Part shown: piece by piece, positions 1-6,375 of the stretch
Layout: every line of letters starts with the position of its first letter
Numbering within the stretch: the first letter of the stretch is position 1
Assembly (NCBI GenBank): GCA_009936895.1
Contig: JAACDS010000321.1
Location: 1 to 10,727, forward strand
Source of the DNA: Pseudomonadota bacterium
Lineage (GTDB): Bacteria > Pseudomonadota > Gammaproteobacteria > Pseudomonadales > Azotimanducaceae
Length of the DNA stretch: 10,727 bases
Reading direction: 5' to 3'
Notes under the pieces: model-generated
Seen by the model: the letters and a program-made list of their open reading frames with translations, nothing else
The model's database searches: none
Told to the model about the DNA's origin: nothing
Position numbers and translations under genes: made by a program

Positions 1-66
1 GCCAGCGTCCGCGGGCGTCGCTATTTCAATGGCGACTCGGTGGACGAATCGTTTGAGCCGCGTTAG
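1..66 (+). CDS. 3' end of an unidentified protein-coding gene
   Basis: The first reading frame is open from the window edge to a TAG at 64-66, giving 21 residues that end in DESFEPR. Only the C-terminal tail is visible, rich in arginine and acidic residues, and no family can be named from it. It lies 29 nt upstream of the methyltransferase on the same strand with no hairpin between them, so the two may be cotranscribed. The reading as a gene end rests on the open frame and on the strong Shine-Dalgarno of the next gene placed just after the stop. It could still be chance. Confidence 0.5.
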   Translation, partial: ASVRGRRYFNGDSVDESFEPR

Positions 67-84
67 GCACTTTTGAAAACAGCC

Positions 85-90
85 AGGAGG
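85..90 (+). promoter_or_regulatory. Shine-Dalgarno site of the methyltransferase
   Basis: AGGAGG lies 5 nt before the ATG at 96 and is a near-perfect ribosome-binding site. It fixes the start and suggests strong translation. Confidence 0.8.
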
Positions 91-95
91 AGCAG

Positions 96-914
96 ATGAA
101 TACGACGAACCAAGAACAAATCGATTATTGGGATAAGCGGGCTGGACCGACTTGGGTGGAACTGCAAGAGCGCTTGGATGCCTTGCTAACGCCATTGTCG
201 GCGGCGGGCTTGCGAGCAGCCGACGTGCAGGTGGGCGAGCGTGTGCTGGATGTTGGCTGCGGGTGTGGTGATACCAGTATCGCACTGCAGAGGCTGGGAG
301 CCGACGTGTTGGGTGTGGATGTGTCTGGGCCTATGCTCGAACAGGCGCGTAGTCGTGATCCTTCGGTTCAGTATCGACAGGCCGATGCGGCAGCGATGGA
401 GTTTGGCGGTGCTTACGATTTGGTTTTTTCGCGCTTCGGCGTCATGTTTTTCAGTGATCCCGTGGCAGCCTTCCAGAATTTACATAGGGCACTGAAACCC
501 ACCGGCCGCTTGTTGTTTGTGTGTTGGCAACCACCCGGTGCCAATCCTTGGATGTCTACCGCCGGGCGGGCCATCGCGCCGTTTCTACCGGCCTCCGATG
601 GTCCCGGTAACCCGCGCGCGCCGGGCCCCTTTGCCTTTGCCGACGAAGGTTACGTCACCGAGATTTTGCAGTCTGCTGGATTCAGCAACATCAGTATCAC
701 ATCTCACACGGCGACGTTGCGGGTCGCCGACACGCTGGCGGAAGCGGTGGCATTCCAAACCCGCATTGGACCTGCCGCACGGGTGATGTCGGAGCTGGAG
801 GGTGATCAACGCGCGGCGGCCCTAGGGGCAGTGGAAGATGCCTTGCGTCCCCTGGATCAAGGTGACGGCCTGCACATGGGGTCGGCGGTGTGGTTAGTCA
901 GCGCCAAGGCGTGA
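96..914 (+). CDS. Class I SAM-dependent methyltransferase
   Basis: A 272-residue cytoplasmic enzyme predicted to transfer a methyl group from S-adenosylmethionine to an unidentified small molecule. The Rossmann-fold SAM site is clear: motif I VLDVGCGCGDT at residues 50-60, the acidic residue ending strand 2 at Asp75 (GVDVSGPM), and the QAD motif with Asp97. These are followed by a long strand 4 (AYDLVFSRFGVMFF) and by GRLLFVCW. This layout matches the UbiE/methyltransferase-domain group that carries the SRFGVMFF and FVCW stretches. The start is well set: AGGAGG at 85-90 lies 5 nt before the ATG. The C-terminal third, residues about 160-272, probably forms the substrate lid and names no substrate. 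It lacks the conserved cysteines expected of an ArsM-type arsenite methyltransferase. The last codons and stop lie within a hairpin. It converges with the BVMO gene. Confidence 0.85.
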   Translation: MNTTNQEQIDYWDKRAGPTWVELQERLDALLTPLSAAGLRAADVQVGERVLDVGCGCGDTSIALQRLGADVLGVDVSGPMLEQARSRDPSVQYRQADAAAMEFGGAYDLVFSRFGVMFFSDPVAAFQNLHRALKPTGRLLFVCWQPPGANPWMSTAGRAIAPFLPASDGPGNPRAPGPFAFADEGYVTEILQSAGFSNISITSHTATLRVADTLAEAVAFQTRIGPAARVMSELEGDQRAAALGAVEDALRPLDQGDGLHMGSAVWLVSAKA

Positions 915-923
915 TCTTGGCGC
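901..923. terminator. Hairpin between convergent genes, possible bidirectional terminator
   Basis: GCGCCAAG at 901-908 is perfectly repeated in reverse complement as CTTGGCGC at 916-923, with a 7-nt loop. The 8-bp GC-rich stem contains the last methyltransferase codons, and the TGA stop (912-914) sits in the loop. It lies between two convergent genes, where a shared terminator is expected. Neither side has a run of T, so intrinsic termination is uncertain; it may instead protect the 3' end of the mRNA. Confidence 0.4.
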
Positions 924-936
924 GACCCCACGGGGC

Positions 937-2742
937 CTATCGCAGTTCTAGGCCCTGCATTGCACCTTCATCACGCCAGGCTTCAATCACTTTGAAGAAC
1001 TTGGTTGGCCCGGCACCGTACGCGCCATTTTGTACGCTGATGGGGTTTGGCTGGCCTTCATTGTTGTAATAGCCCGGAGTGCATTCGGCCTGAAATGACT
1101 GGCTCATGCGTGACATGCGCACCACCTCCTCTACCCATGCCTCTTCCGCTTGTGCTGTGACTTCGACCACATTGGCCCCGGACTTTTTGCACTCCCCGAT
1201 AATGTAAGCGATGTGTTTCGCCTGTTCGTTCATGGCGTGGGGAAAGCTGACGGTGAAACCCGATTGGGCGGTATGAATGATGAAACAGTTCGGAAAGCCT
1301 CGAGTTTGCAGGCCGTGCAAGGTTGAAATGCCATTGGCCCACTTGTCTTTCAAGCTCAGACCGTCTCGGCCGATCAGGTCATAGCCCGATCGACGAGTGT
1401 ATTCCGTCCCAACTTCGAATCCGGTGGCAAAGATGATGCAGTCCAGTTCGATTTCTTCGCCGTTGGCAATAATGCCTCTTTCGGTGATCTCATCAATGCC
1501 GCGACCCTCGGTGTCGACTAGGTGCACGTTGGGCCGGTTGAAGGCTGGTAGGTATTCGTCGTTGAAGCAGGGCCGTTTGCAGAACTGTCGGTAGTAGGGT
1601 TTCAAGGCCTCGGCGGTACTAGGGTCGTTAACCAGTTCCTCCGCACGAGCTCTGATTTGCTCCATTTTCTGGAAGTCTGCTAGCTCCATCTTTTCAGCCA
1701 CCTCTGCAGGCGAGAGTCGGACTTCCCCGCGAAAGTTCACCATGGACGCCAAGTTGCGAATGATTTCGGTCCAGCCGTCGTTGACCAGATCTTCGTCCGC
1801 GAAGCCGCCGGATACCAAGGTGTTAAAATTGTCCATGCGGGCTTGTTGCCAGCCGGGCTCGAGGCTGGCTGCCCATTCAGGGTCCGTTGGTCGGTTGGCT
1901 CGAACATCCACAGAGCTTGGGGTTCGTTGAAAGACGTGCAGTTCCTTGGCGCTGCGGGCCACGTGCGGCACACACTGGATGGCCGTGGCGCCGGTACCGA
2001 TGATTCCCACACGCTTGTCGGCCAATCCGGTTAGGCCGCCTTCGGGCCCACCTCCGGTGTAGCCATAGTCCCAGCGTGAGGTATGGAAGGTATGGCCTTT
2101 GTAGCTATCGATTCCTTTGATGCCCGGTAACTTGGGTCGATTCAAGGGGCCATTGGCCATGCACACGTACTTGGCTGTCATGGCGTCACCTCGATTGGTG
2201 GTCACTGTCCAGCGTTGGGCCTGTTCATTCCAGTGCATACCCTCGACTTCGGTTTGAAAGCAGGCGTATTCGTACAAATTGAACTTTTCCCCAATAGCCC
2301 GGCTGTGCGCAAGAATCTCAGGGGCGTGCGTGTACTTTTCTTTGGGGACGAAATTGAGTTCTTCGCATAACGGTAGATAGACATAGGACTCCACGTCACA
2401 GGCTGCGCCGGGGTAGCGGTTCCAGTACCAAGTGCCGCCAAAGTCGCCGCCTTTCTCGATAAGACGAATGCGTCCGACACCGGCTTCGGTAAGGCGGGCG
2501 CCGGTCAGAAGGCCGCCAAATCCGCCACCCACGACAATGACGTCGACTTCATCGGTCAGCGGTTCACGCTCGAGTACTTCATCAATGTAGGGATCGTCCA
2601 CGTAGCGAGAAAAATCACCCTTGACCTCAAAGTACTGCTCGTTGCCGTCGCTGCGAAGTCGTTTATCGCGCTCTTCACGGTACTTGGCGCGCAGCGCATC
2701 TGGGTCAAAACCAAGCTCTTGGGTCGATTGTTGTTCAGCCAT
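937..2742 (-). CDS. Type I Baeyer-Villiger monooxygenase (FAD/NADPH)
   Basis: A 601-residue flavoprotein predicted to insert one oxygen atom next to a ketone, giving an ester or lactone with NADPH and O2. Two dinucleotide folds are seen: GGGFGG at 72-77 for FAD and GTGATA at 249-254 for NADPH. Between them lies the BVMO fingerprint FxGxxxHxxxW(P/D), here read from Tyr214 to Asp225 with Tyr for the first Phe. Asp116 (GAACDVES) and the Lys389-Arg390 pair match the active-site Asp and Lys-Arg known from phenylacetone monooxygenase. ATGF near residue 440 is the usual flavin-family motif. A charged N-terminal extension of about 65 residues precedes the FAD fold, as in larger BVMOs of about 600 residues such as cyclopentadecanone monooxygenase; that comparison is from memory. 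The ATG at 2742 is preferred over a GTG at 2751 because the GTG overlaps the AGAGAG ribosome site. The substrate is unknown. Confidence 0.9.
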   Translation of the reverse strand: MAEQQSTQELGFDPDALRAKYREERDKRLRSDGNEQYFEVKGDFSRYVDDPYIDEVLEREPLTDEVDVIVVGGGFGGLLTGARLTEAGVGRIRLIEKGGDFGGTWYWNRYPGAACDVESYVYLPLCEELNFVPKEKYTHAPEILAHSRAIGEKFNLYEYACFQTEVEGMHWNEQAQRWTVTTNRGDAMTAKYVCMANGPLNRPKLPGIKGIDSYKGHTFHTSRWDYGYTGGGPEGGLTGLADKRVGIIGTGATAIQCVPHVARSAKELHVFQRTPSSVDVRANRPTDPEWAASLEPGWQQARMDNFNTLVSGGFADEDLVNDGWTEIIRNLASMVNFRGEVRLSPAEVAEKMELADFQKMEQIRARAEELVNDPSTAEALKPYYRQFCKRPCFNDEYLPAFNRPNVHLVDTEGRGIDEITERGIIANGEEIELDCIIFATGFEVGTEYTRRSGYDLIGRDGLSLKDKWANGISTLHGLQTRGFPNCFIIHTAQSGFTVSFPHAMNEQAKHIAYIIGECKKSGANVVEVTAQAEEAWVEEVVRMSRMSQSFQAECTPGYYNNEGQPNPISVQNGAYGAGPTKFFKVIEAWRDEGAMQGLELR

Positions 2743-2878
2743 GATGACCACTCTCTATGTCTTCAAACCATCAATGATACATGTTCGAAGGCCCGTAATA
2801 CGCCCTTGACGGAACGGCGAATATCCCTTCGGCGATGGCATAGGTATGCTACTGGCTGGTAAAAGTGTGACATGTTTT
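2743..2878. promoter_or_regulatory. Divergent promoter region between BVMO and phosphorylase
   Basis: This 136-bp stretch separates two divergent genes and must hold a promoter for each. It contains a TTGACG (2806-2811) on the + strand, but no -10 box at the standard distance. TATGCT at 2845-2850 resembles a -10 element; if it is one, transcription would start after the ATG at 2846, favouring the ATG at 2879. CGGCGA is repeated at 2815-2820 and 2830-2835. No operator can be named. Confidence 0.35.
2751..2756 (-). promoter_or_regulatory. Ribosome-binding site that decides the BVMO start
   Basis: On the - strand AGAGAG lies 8 nt upstream of the ATG at 2742-2740. The in-frame GTG at 2751-2749 overlaps this site and would have no ribosome site of its own, so the protein most likely begins MAEQQS. 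Confidence 0.55.
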
Positions 2879-3727
2879 ATGTTGGCAATTATTGGTGGTT
2901 CCGGGCTCTACGAGTTGGATGGCTTGCGGATAGAACACGAGCATCGAATGACCACGCCATTTGGCGTCCCGTCTTCGACCATCGTGCAGGGTACTTATCA
3001 CGATCAAGACGTTTTGTTTCTCGCCAGACATGGCGCCAATCACGCCTTGCTACCCAGCGAGGTGAATTATCGGGCAAATATTTTCGCGCTGAAGCAGCTT
3101 GGCGCTCGCCGCGTGGTAGGGATTTCTGCCTCGGGTAGTTTGCGTCAGGAACTGAAGCCCGGGGATCTGGCGTTGGTCGCCCAGTATTTTGATCATACTC
3201 GTGGCCAGCGCGCCTACAGTTTTTTTGGGCAAGGCGTCGTCGCTCATGTCTCTACTGCCTATCCAGCTTGCCCGAGTCTGAGCGCAGACATCGCTCAAGC
3301 AGCGGAGCGTTGCGGTCAACCCATCCATCAGGGTAAAACCTATGGGTGTGTGGAAGGCCCCAGATTGGGTACGAGGGCTGAAAGTTTCTTTTTGCGTGAT
3401 GCAGCCCGATGCGACCTGGTCGGCATGACCAATGTGCCCGAAGCCTTTTTAGCTCGCGAAGCCCAGTTGGCCTATTGCGCCATCTGTCTCGTCACAGATT
3501 ACGATTGTTGGATGGATGACCCGGCTCAGCATGTCAGCGTTGATGCGTTTTTGGCGACTTATCAGGGTGCCACAGCAAAGGCGCGACAATTGGTTGGCGA
3601 ACTGCTGCAGCGGCCTTTTAGTGAGACCCCGGCAGATGTTCGTCAGGCTCTGGCTGGAGCTGTGCTCACCCCAGACGACGCGCTGACCGCTACCCAGCGG
3701 GGTTGGCTCGAAGTATTGCGCCAATAG
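2879..3727 (+). CDS. S-methyl-5'-thioinosine / thioadenosine phosphorylase
   Basis: A cytoplasmic trimeric-type nucleoside phosphorylase of 282 residues that splits methylthio-purine nucleosides with phosphate into the base and 5-methylthioribose 1-phosphate, part of purine and methionine salvage. The phosphate-site start MLAIIGGSGLYEL (Ser8) is typical of the MTAP/PNP-2 family. FLARHG, ASGSLR, GMTNVPEA (Gly182-Ala189) and TDYDCW (206-211) follow in the expected order. The TDYD aspartates contact N7/N6 of adenine in human MTAP. In gammaproteobacteria close relatives prefer methylthioinosine (MTIP, as in Pseudomonas aeruginosa), so the true substrate could be either. ATG 2879 is chosen because the conserved family start begins there; an in-frame ATG at 2846 would add 11 unconserved residues, and neither has a strong ribosome site. 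A tail of about 35 residues exceeds the usual length. The gene converges on the radical SAM gene with an 18-nt gap. Confidence 0.87.
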   Translation: MLAIIGGSGLYELDGLRIEHEHRMTTPFGVPSSTIVQGTYHDQDVLFLARHGANHALLPSEVNYRANIFALKQLGARRVVGISASGSLRQELKPGDLALVAQYFDHTRGQRAYSFFGQGVVAHVSTAYPACPSLSADIAQAAERCGQPIHQGKTYGCVEGPRLGTRAESFFLRDAARCDLVGMTNVPEAFLAREAQLAYCAICLVTDYDCWMDDPAQHVSVDAFLATYQGATAKARQLVGELLQRPFSETPADVRQALAGAVLTPDDALTATQRGWLEVLRQ

Positions 3728-3745
3728 GCGGCTGGGAAAACAGAG

Positions 3746-4699
3746 TTAAGCGCTGCAAGACCCGCCACCCAAGACGCAAAATGTGGCGCAATTGGGATGA
3801 TTCAAGGCCACTGTTGCGCTGGCGTCCGCAAGGCTTCGGCCCAAGTTAAAATCGCTCTCATAGGCCAAGAGAGTGCAGGCCATGACCGATGGAGAGTTAT
3901 CTCCCTTGTGTTTAACCACCATACGAGAAGACGCACACATCATGTCGCTGGGGTTCACTCCTAAAATATCCCAGCATGCTGTGGTGATTTCCGGCACCTC
4001 GGCGGTGACGTCGATTTCTGGGAAAAGGACCAGAGACTGAGGATCCCCGGTATCCAAGTGAATATCCAGCTCGTCGAACATTCGGGCGTAACCCTGTCGC
4101 AGTCCGGCTTCACTGTCGCCCCAGCGTGTCCGGCCGGCAATGTGGAAAGCGAAGCCATTGCGCTGCAACCACTGCATGCCTCGGATTGTTGCAGACCATG
4201 ACCCGGGCCCGCGCTCTTGCTCGTGAAGGCCCGGATCAAAGTGATCGATTGAAACGCGTAGGGTGAGCTGTTCGGCAAATTGCTTTTTCAGATCCAGCAG
4301 CCCGGCTTGGATTCTTGGTCGCATCATCGGGCGCATGGCATTGGTCAGCACCAAAAGCTTGAAGCCCCGAGCCAAACAGCTTTGCATGATCAGCAGAATA
4401 TCTGGGTTCATGAAAGGCTCGCCGCCGGTGATTCCGATCTCCTCGGTGGCGTGGTGTTGGGTAGCGATCTCATCGAGAAAGAGATCCACCTCAGCGCGTG
4501 AGAGGTAAACCAGCCGATCGTTTCGCGGGCTGGACTCGATGTAGCAGTTTTCGCAGGTGATATTGCACAGGGTGCCTGTATTGAACCACAGTGTCTTCAG
4601 TGTGCCCAAGGCAATATGAGCCCGAGGTTCTCCCGTGGCGGTAAACGCCGGATGGGAAAAAGGGGTAGCGTGCAGTTCGGTCATTGTGTTGTTGGTCAT
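3746..4699 (-). CDS. Radical SAM protein with cysteine-rich C-terminal tail
   Basis: A 317-residue radical SAM enzyme of unknown substrate. Cys45, Cys49 and Cys52 form the CxxxCxxC motif that binds the [4Fe-4S] cluster, and TGGEP at 91-95 is the SAM amino-group motif. Directly after the cluster motif comes YIESSPRNDR. The C-terminal part holds six cysteines (242, 255, 275, 304, 308, 315), so one or more auxiliary Fe-S clusters of SPASM/Twitch kind are likely. The chain ends HPNCATFCVLGGGSCSA. This cysteine/glycine tail and the ESSP stretch locally resemble the arsenosugar radical SAM enzyme ArsS, whose tail I recall as CxxC-TAGAGSSC-like; the middle differs. It is the last gene of the GST-dgoK-dgoA run, 57 nt after dgoA. 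ATG 4699 is taken; a TTG at 4708 and an ATG at 4684 are alternatives, and none has a clear ribosome site. Confidence 0.85.
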   Translation of the reverse strand: MTNNTMTELHATPFSHPAFTATGEPRAHIALGTLKTLWFNTGTLCNITCENCYIESSPRNDRLVYLSRAEVDLFLDEIATQHHATEEIGITGGEPFMNPDILLIMQSCLARGFKLLVLTNAMRPMMRPRIQAGLLDLKKQFAEQLTLRVSIDHFDPGLHEQERGPGSWSATIRGMQWLQRNGFAFHIAGRTRWGDSEAGLRQGYARMFDELDIHLDTGDPQSLVLFPEIDVTAEVPEITTACWDILGVNPSDMMCASSRMVVKHKGDNSPSVMACTLLAYESDFNLGRSLADASATVALNHPNCATFCVLGGGSCSA

Positions 4700-4756
4700 A
4701 GTAGCCAAAAAAGTGGGCCGAGGTTACAAAGATAAGGTAATGGCAGTTGTGCGCCC

Positions 4757-5392
4757 TCAGATTTTCATCGTGCTGGCCATTGACCAAGCGAGCTTGGTCG
4801 CGTTGGCGCTGATATCACCGAGGCTAAGATTGGGTTTATACAGGGAGCCGCCCAGACCGAACCCACTAGCGCCTGCCTGCCAGTAGTCAGCCATGTTGGT
4901 GTGATCGATACTGCCCACGGGCAGCAACCCAGCGGACGCTGGTATAACTGCGCGCCAACTGGCGAGAATGGACGGTGTGATCATCTCTGCTGGAAACACT
5001 TTCACAGCGTGGGCTCCGGCGGCGATACCAGCAAAAGCCTCTGAAGGGGTGGCGGCACCGGGAATGGTGACCATTTCCAGCGCAACGCTCGCCTCAATGA
5101 CAGAGACATTGGTGTTGGGGGCTACGACCAATCGAGCACCGCGGTCTTTGACTTGAGCGACTTGTTCGGTGGCCAGCACTGTACCGGCACCCACCAACAT
5201 GTCGTTACCAAACTGTTTGGCGATTCGTTCGATACTGTCCAGGGGATCTGGCGAATTGAGAGGGACCTCGACTATCCGAAAGCCTGCGGAATAAAGTGCC
5301 TCCGCAACCGCTTCGCTCTGTTGCGGCGTGATACCGCGCAAAATGCCGACCAATGGCAACTCACTCATGTACTGGTCTAACAGTTCCGTCAT
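4757..5392 (-). CDS. dgoA: 2-dehydro-3-deoxy-6-phosphogalactonate aldolase
   Basis: A 211-residue class I aldolase that splits 2-dehydro-3-deoxy-6-phosphogalactonate into pyruvate and D-glyceraldehyde 3-phosphate in the DeLey-Doudoroff pathway. The fold is a (beta/alpha)8 barrel of the KDPG/KHG family. Arg19 in GILRGITP, catalytic Glu42 in VEVPLNSP, GAGTVL at 68-73, and the Schiff-base Lys131 in AVKVFPAE are all present. The PLNSP stretch after Glu42 and the overall match to Escherichia coli DgoA (about 205 residues) point to the galactonate form rather than Eda, which has a T-L-R-type sequence there. It follows dgoK by 24 nt, the same functional pair as in the E. coli dgo operon. Its start ATG is clear but the ribosome site is weak, so translation may depend on coupling. 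The last residues MASTMKI are not conserved. Confidence 0.92.
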   Translation of the reverse strand: MTELLDQYMSELPLVGILRGITPQQSEAVAEALYSAGFRIVEVPLNSPDPLDSIERIAKQFGNDMLVGAGTVLATEQVAQVKDRGARLVVAPNTNVSVIEASVALEMVTIPGAATPSEAFAGIAAGAHAVKVFPAEMITPSILASWRAVIPASAGLLPVGSIDHTNMADYWQAGASGFGLGGSLYKPNLSLGDISANATKLAWSMASTMKI

Positions 5393-5416
5393 AAGGCTTG
5401 GCGTCCGTGATTTGGC

Positions 5417-6364
5417 TTATTCGACACTGGGCAGGCAGTCTCCGACTAATTCTGCCCCTGCAACGGTGGCGTCTTGAGCGTCAATGGTGAAACAACTGTG
5501 GCCCATTGTCTCTAAGGCATGAGTGTAACGTGCCGCCAGATAAGGTGCTGCCACAATGCCAACATGTGTCGGTGAATGACCCAGTTGAGCCAGCACGTCG
5601 TGACCGATGATGATGCCTGAAAGGTAGTCCTCTCCGATCACTTTGTTGTGGTGATTGGTTAGCTGGAGGGTGCGTACGCTGAACAAGTGATGCAACAGGC
5701 CGCCCGGCAACTGGGCGTTGGCGAGGCCACGAGAGAAGGCGTCTGCGTTGGCCCGATGGTCGGCAGCAGAAGCCAAGTCTGCCTCCATTGACTGGGCCAA
5801 AAGCGAATGCCGTCGTGCCAGTTCAAAAAACTCGCCTACCATGCTTGTGGAAAATTGATCTATCGTCGGGCCCGCGGCGATCCACTTATTGTGAGTGCCC
5901 GGAAAACACCAATAGGCAGGTATTGTCAGTTCCTGTTGGTGTCGCAAATGTTCTGCGCCAAAAAACTGAATCTCTTCGCCGCGCATGATGTCATGAATAC
6001 CCGCTGCGCCGTTTCCGAAAACGCCCGGAACTATCCATACGCTGCTGCCTTGGGCCTGAGATACTCGTTTCGCCCCGTCGGCCAAGTGTTGAGCAGTCGC
6101 CGGAGCGGGCAGGTGAGGGACTTCTGTCCAGCCACTTGGACTACCCACCATGCCACTGAGAATGATGTTTAGACGCGCATCCGGGTTCAGCCAATGACCG
6201 ATGAGTGACAGCAGGCATTGCTCAAAATTTTCTGGTCGGTTCAACAGTCCCTGATCGCTGGATACTTGGTTTATGACCTGGCCGCTGTCGTCAATGAGGC
6301 AGGCGCGGAGATTGCTGGTGCCCCAGTCGACGCTGATCAATTTGGGCTTTGCTGCTTCGCTCAC
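5417..6364 (-). CDS. dgoK: 2-dehydro-3-deoxygalactonokinase
   Basis: A 315-residue sugar-acid kinase that phosphorylates 2-dehydro-3-deoxy-D-galactonate at O6 with ATP, feeding the aldolase encoded next. The ASKHA-type phosphate-1 loop VDWGTSNLR lies at 12-20. The family blocks SGMVGS (70-75), IMRGEE (126-131), FPGTHNKW (154-161) and a TxxxGE-like block at 173-178 follow as in E. coli DgoK (292 residues). The C-terminal VAAPYLAARY block also matches in position. The start is GTG, chosen because GGAAG lies about 4 nt upstream and the preceding gene ends 11 nt away, so the two are surely cotranscribed. Substrates may come from galactonate, galacturonate-like sugars or algal 3,6-anhydrogalactose breakdown; no dehydratase is nearby to tell. 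Confidence 0.92.
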   Translation of the reverse strand: MSEAAKPKLISVDWGTSNLRACLIDDSGQVINQVSSDQGLLNRPENFEQCLLSLIGHWLNPDARLNIILSGMVGSPSGWTEVPHLPAPATAQHLADGAKRVSQAQGSSVWIVPGVFGNGAAGIHDIMRGEEIQFFGAEHLRHQQELTIPAYWCFPGTHNKWIAAGPTIDQFSTSMVGEFFELARRHSLLAQSMEADLASAADHRANADAFSRGLANAQLPGGLLHHLFSVRTLQLTNHHNKVIGEDYLSGIIIGHDVLAQLGHSPTHVGIVAAPYLAARYTHALETMGHSCFTIDAQDATVAGAELVGDCLPSVE

Positions 6365-6375
6365 GTGACTTCCGT

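Noticed and set aside
96..914. The methyltransferase as an arsenite methyltransferase (ArsM), completing an arsenosugar set
   Set aside because: The conserved ArsM cysteines are not seen; Cys55 and Cys57 lie in the SAM motif itself. The gene is also separated from the radical SAM gene by two other genes.
2846..2878. Upstream ATG extension of the phosphorylase
   Set aside because: The 11 added residues are not part of the family and the conserved N-terminal strand begins at the ATG at 2879; the upstream ATG also lacks a good ribosome site.
4700..4708. TTG-initiated extension of the radical SAM protein
   Set aside because: It adds only three residues, TTG is a rare start and no ribosome site precedes it; ATG at 4699 is simpler, though not proven.
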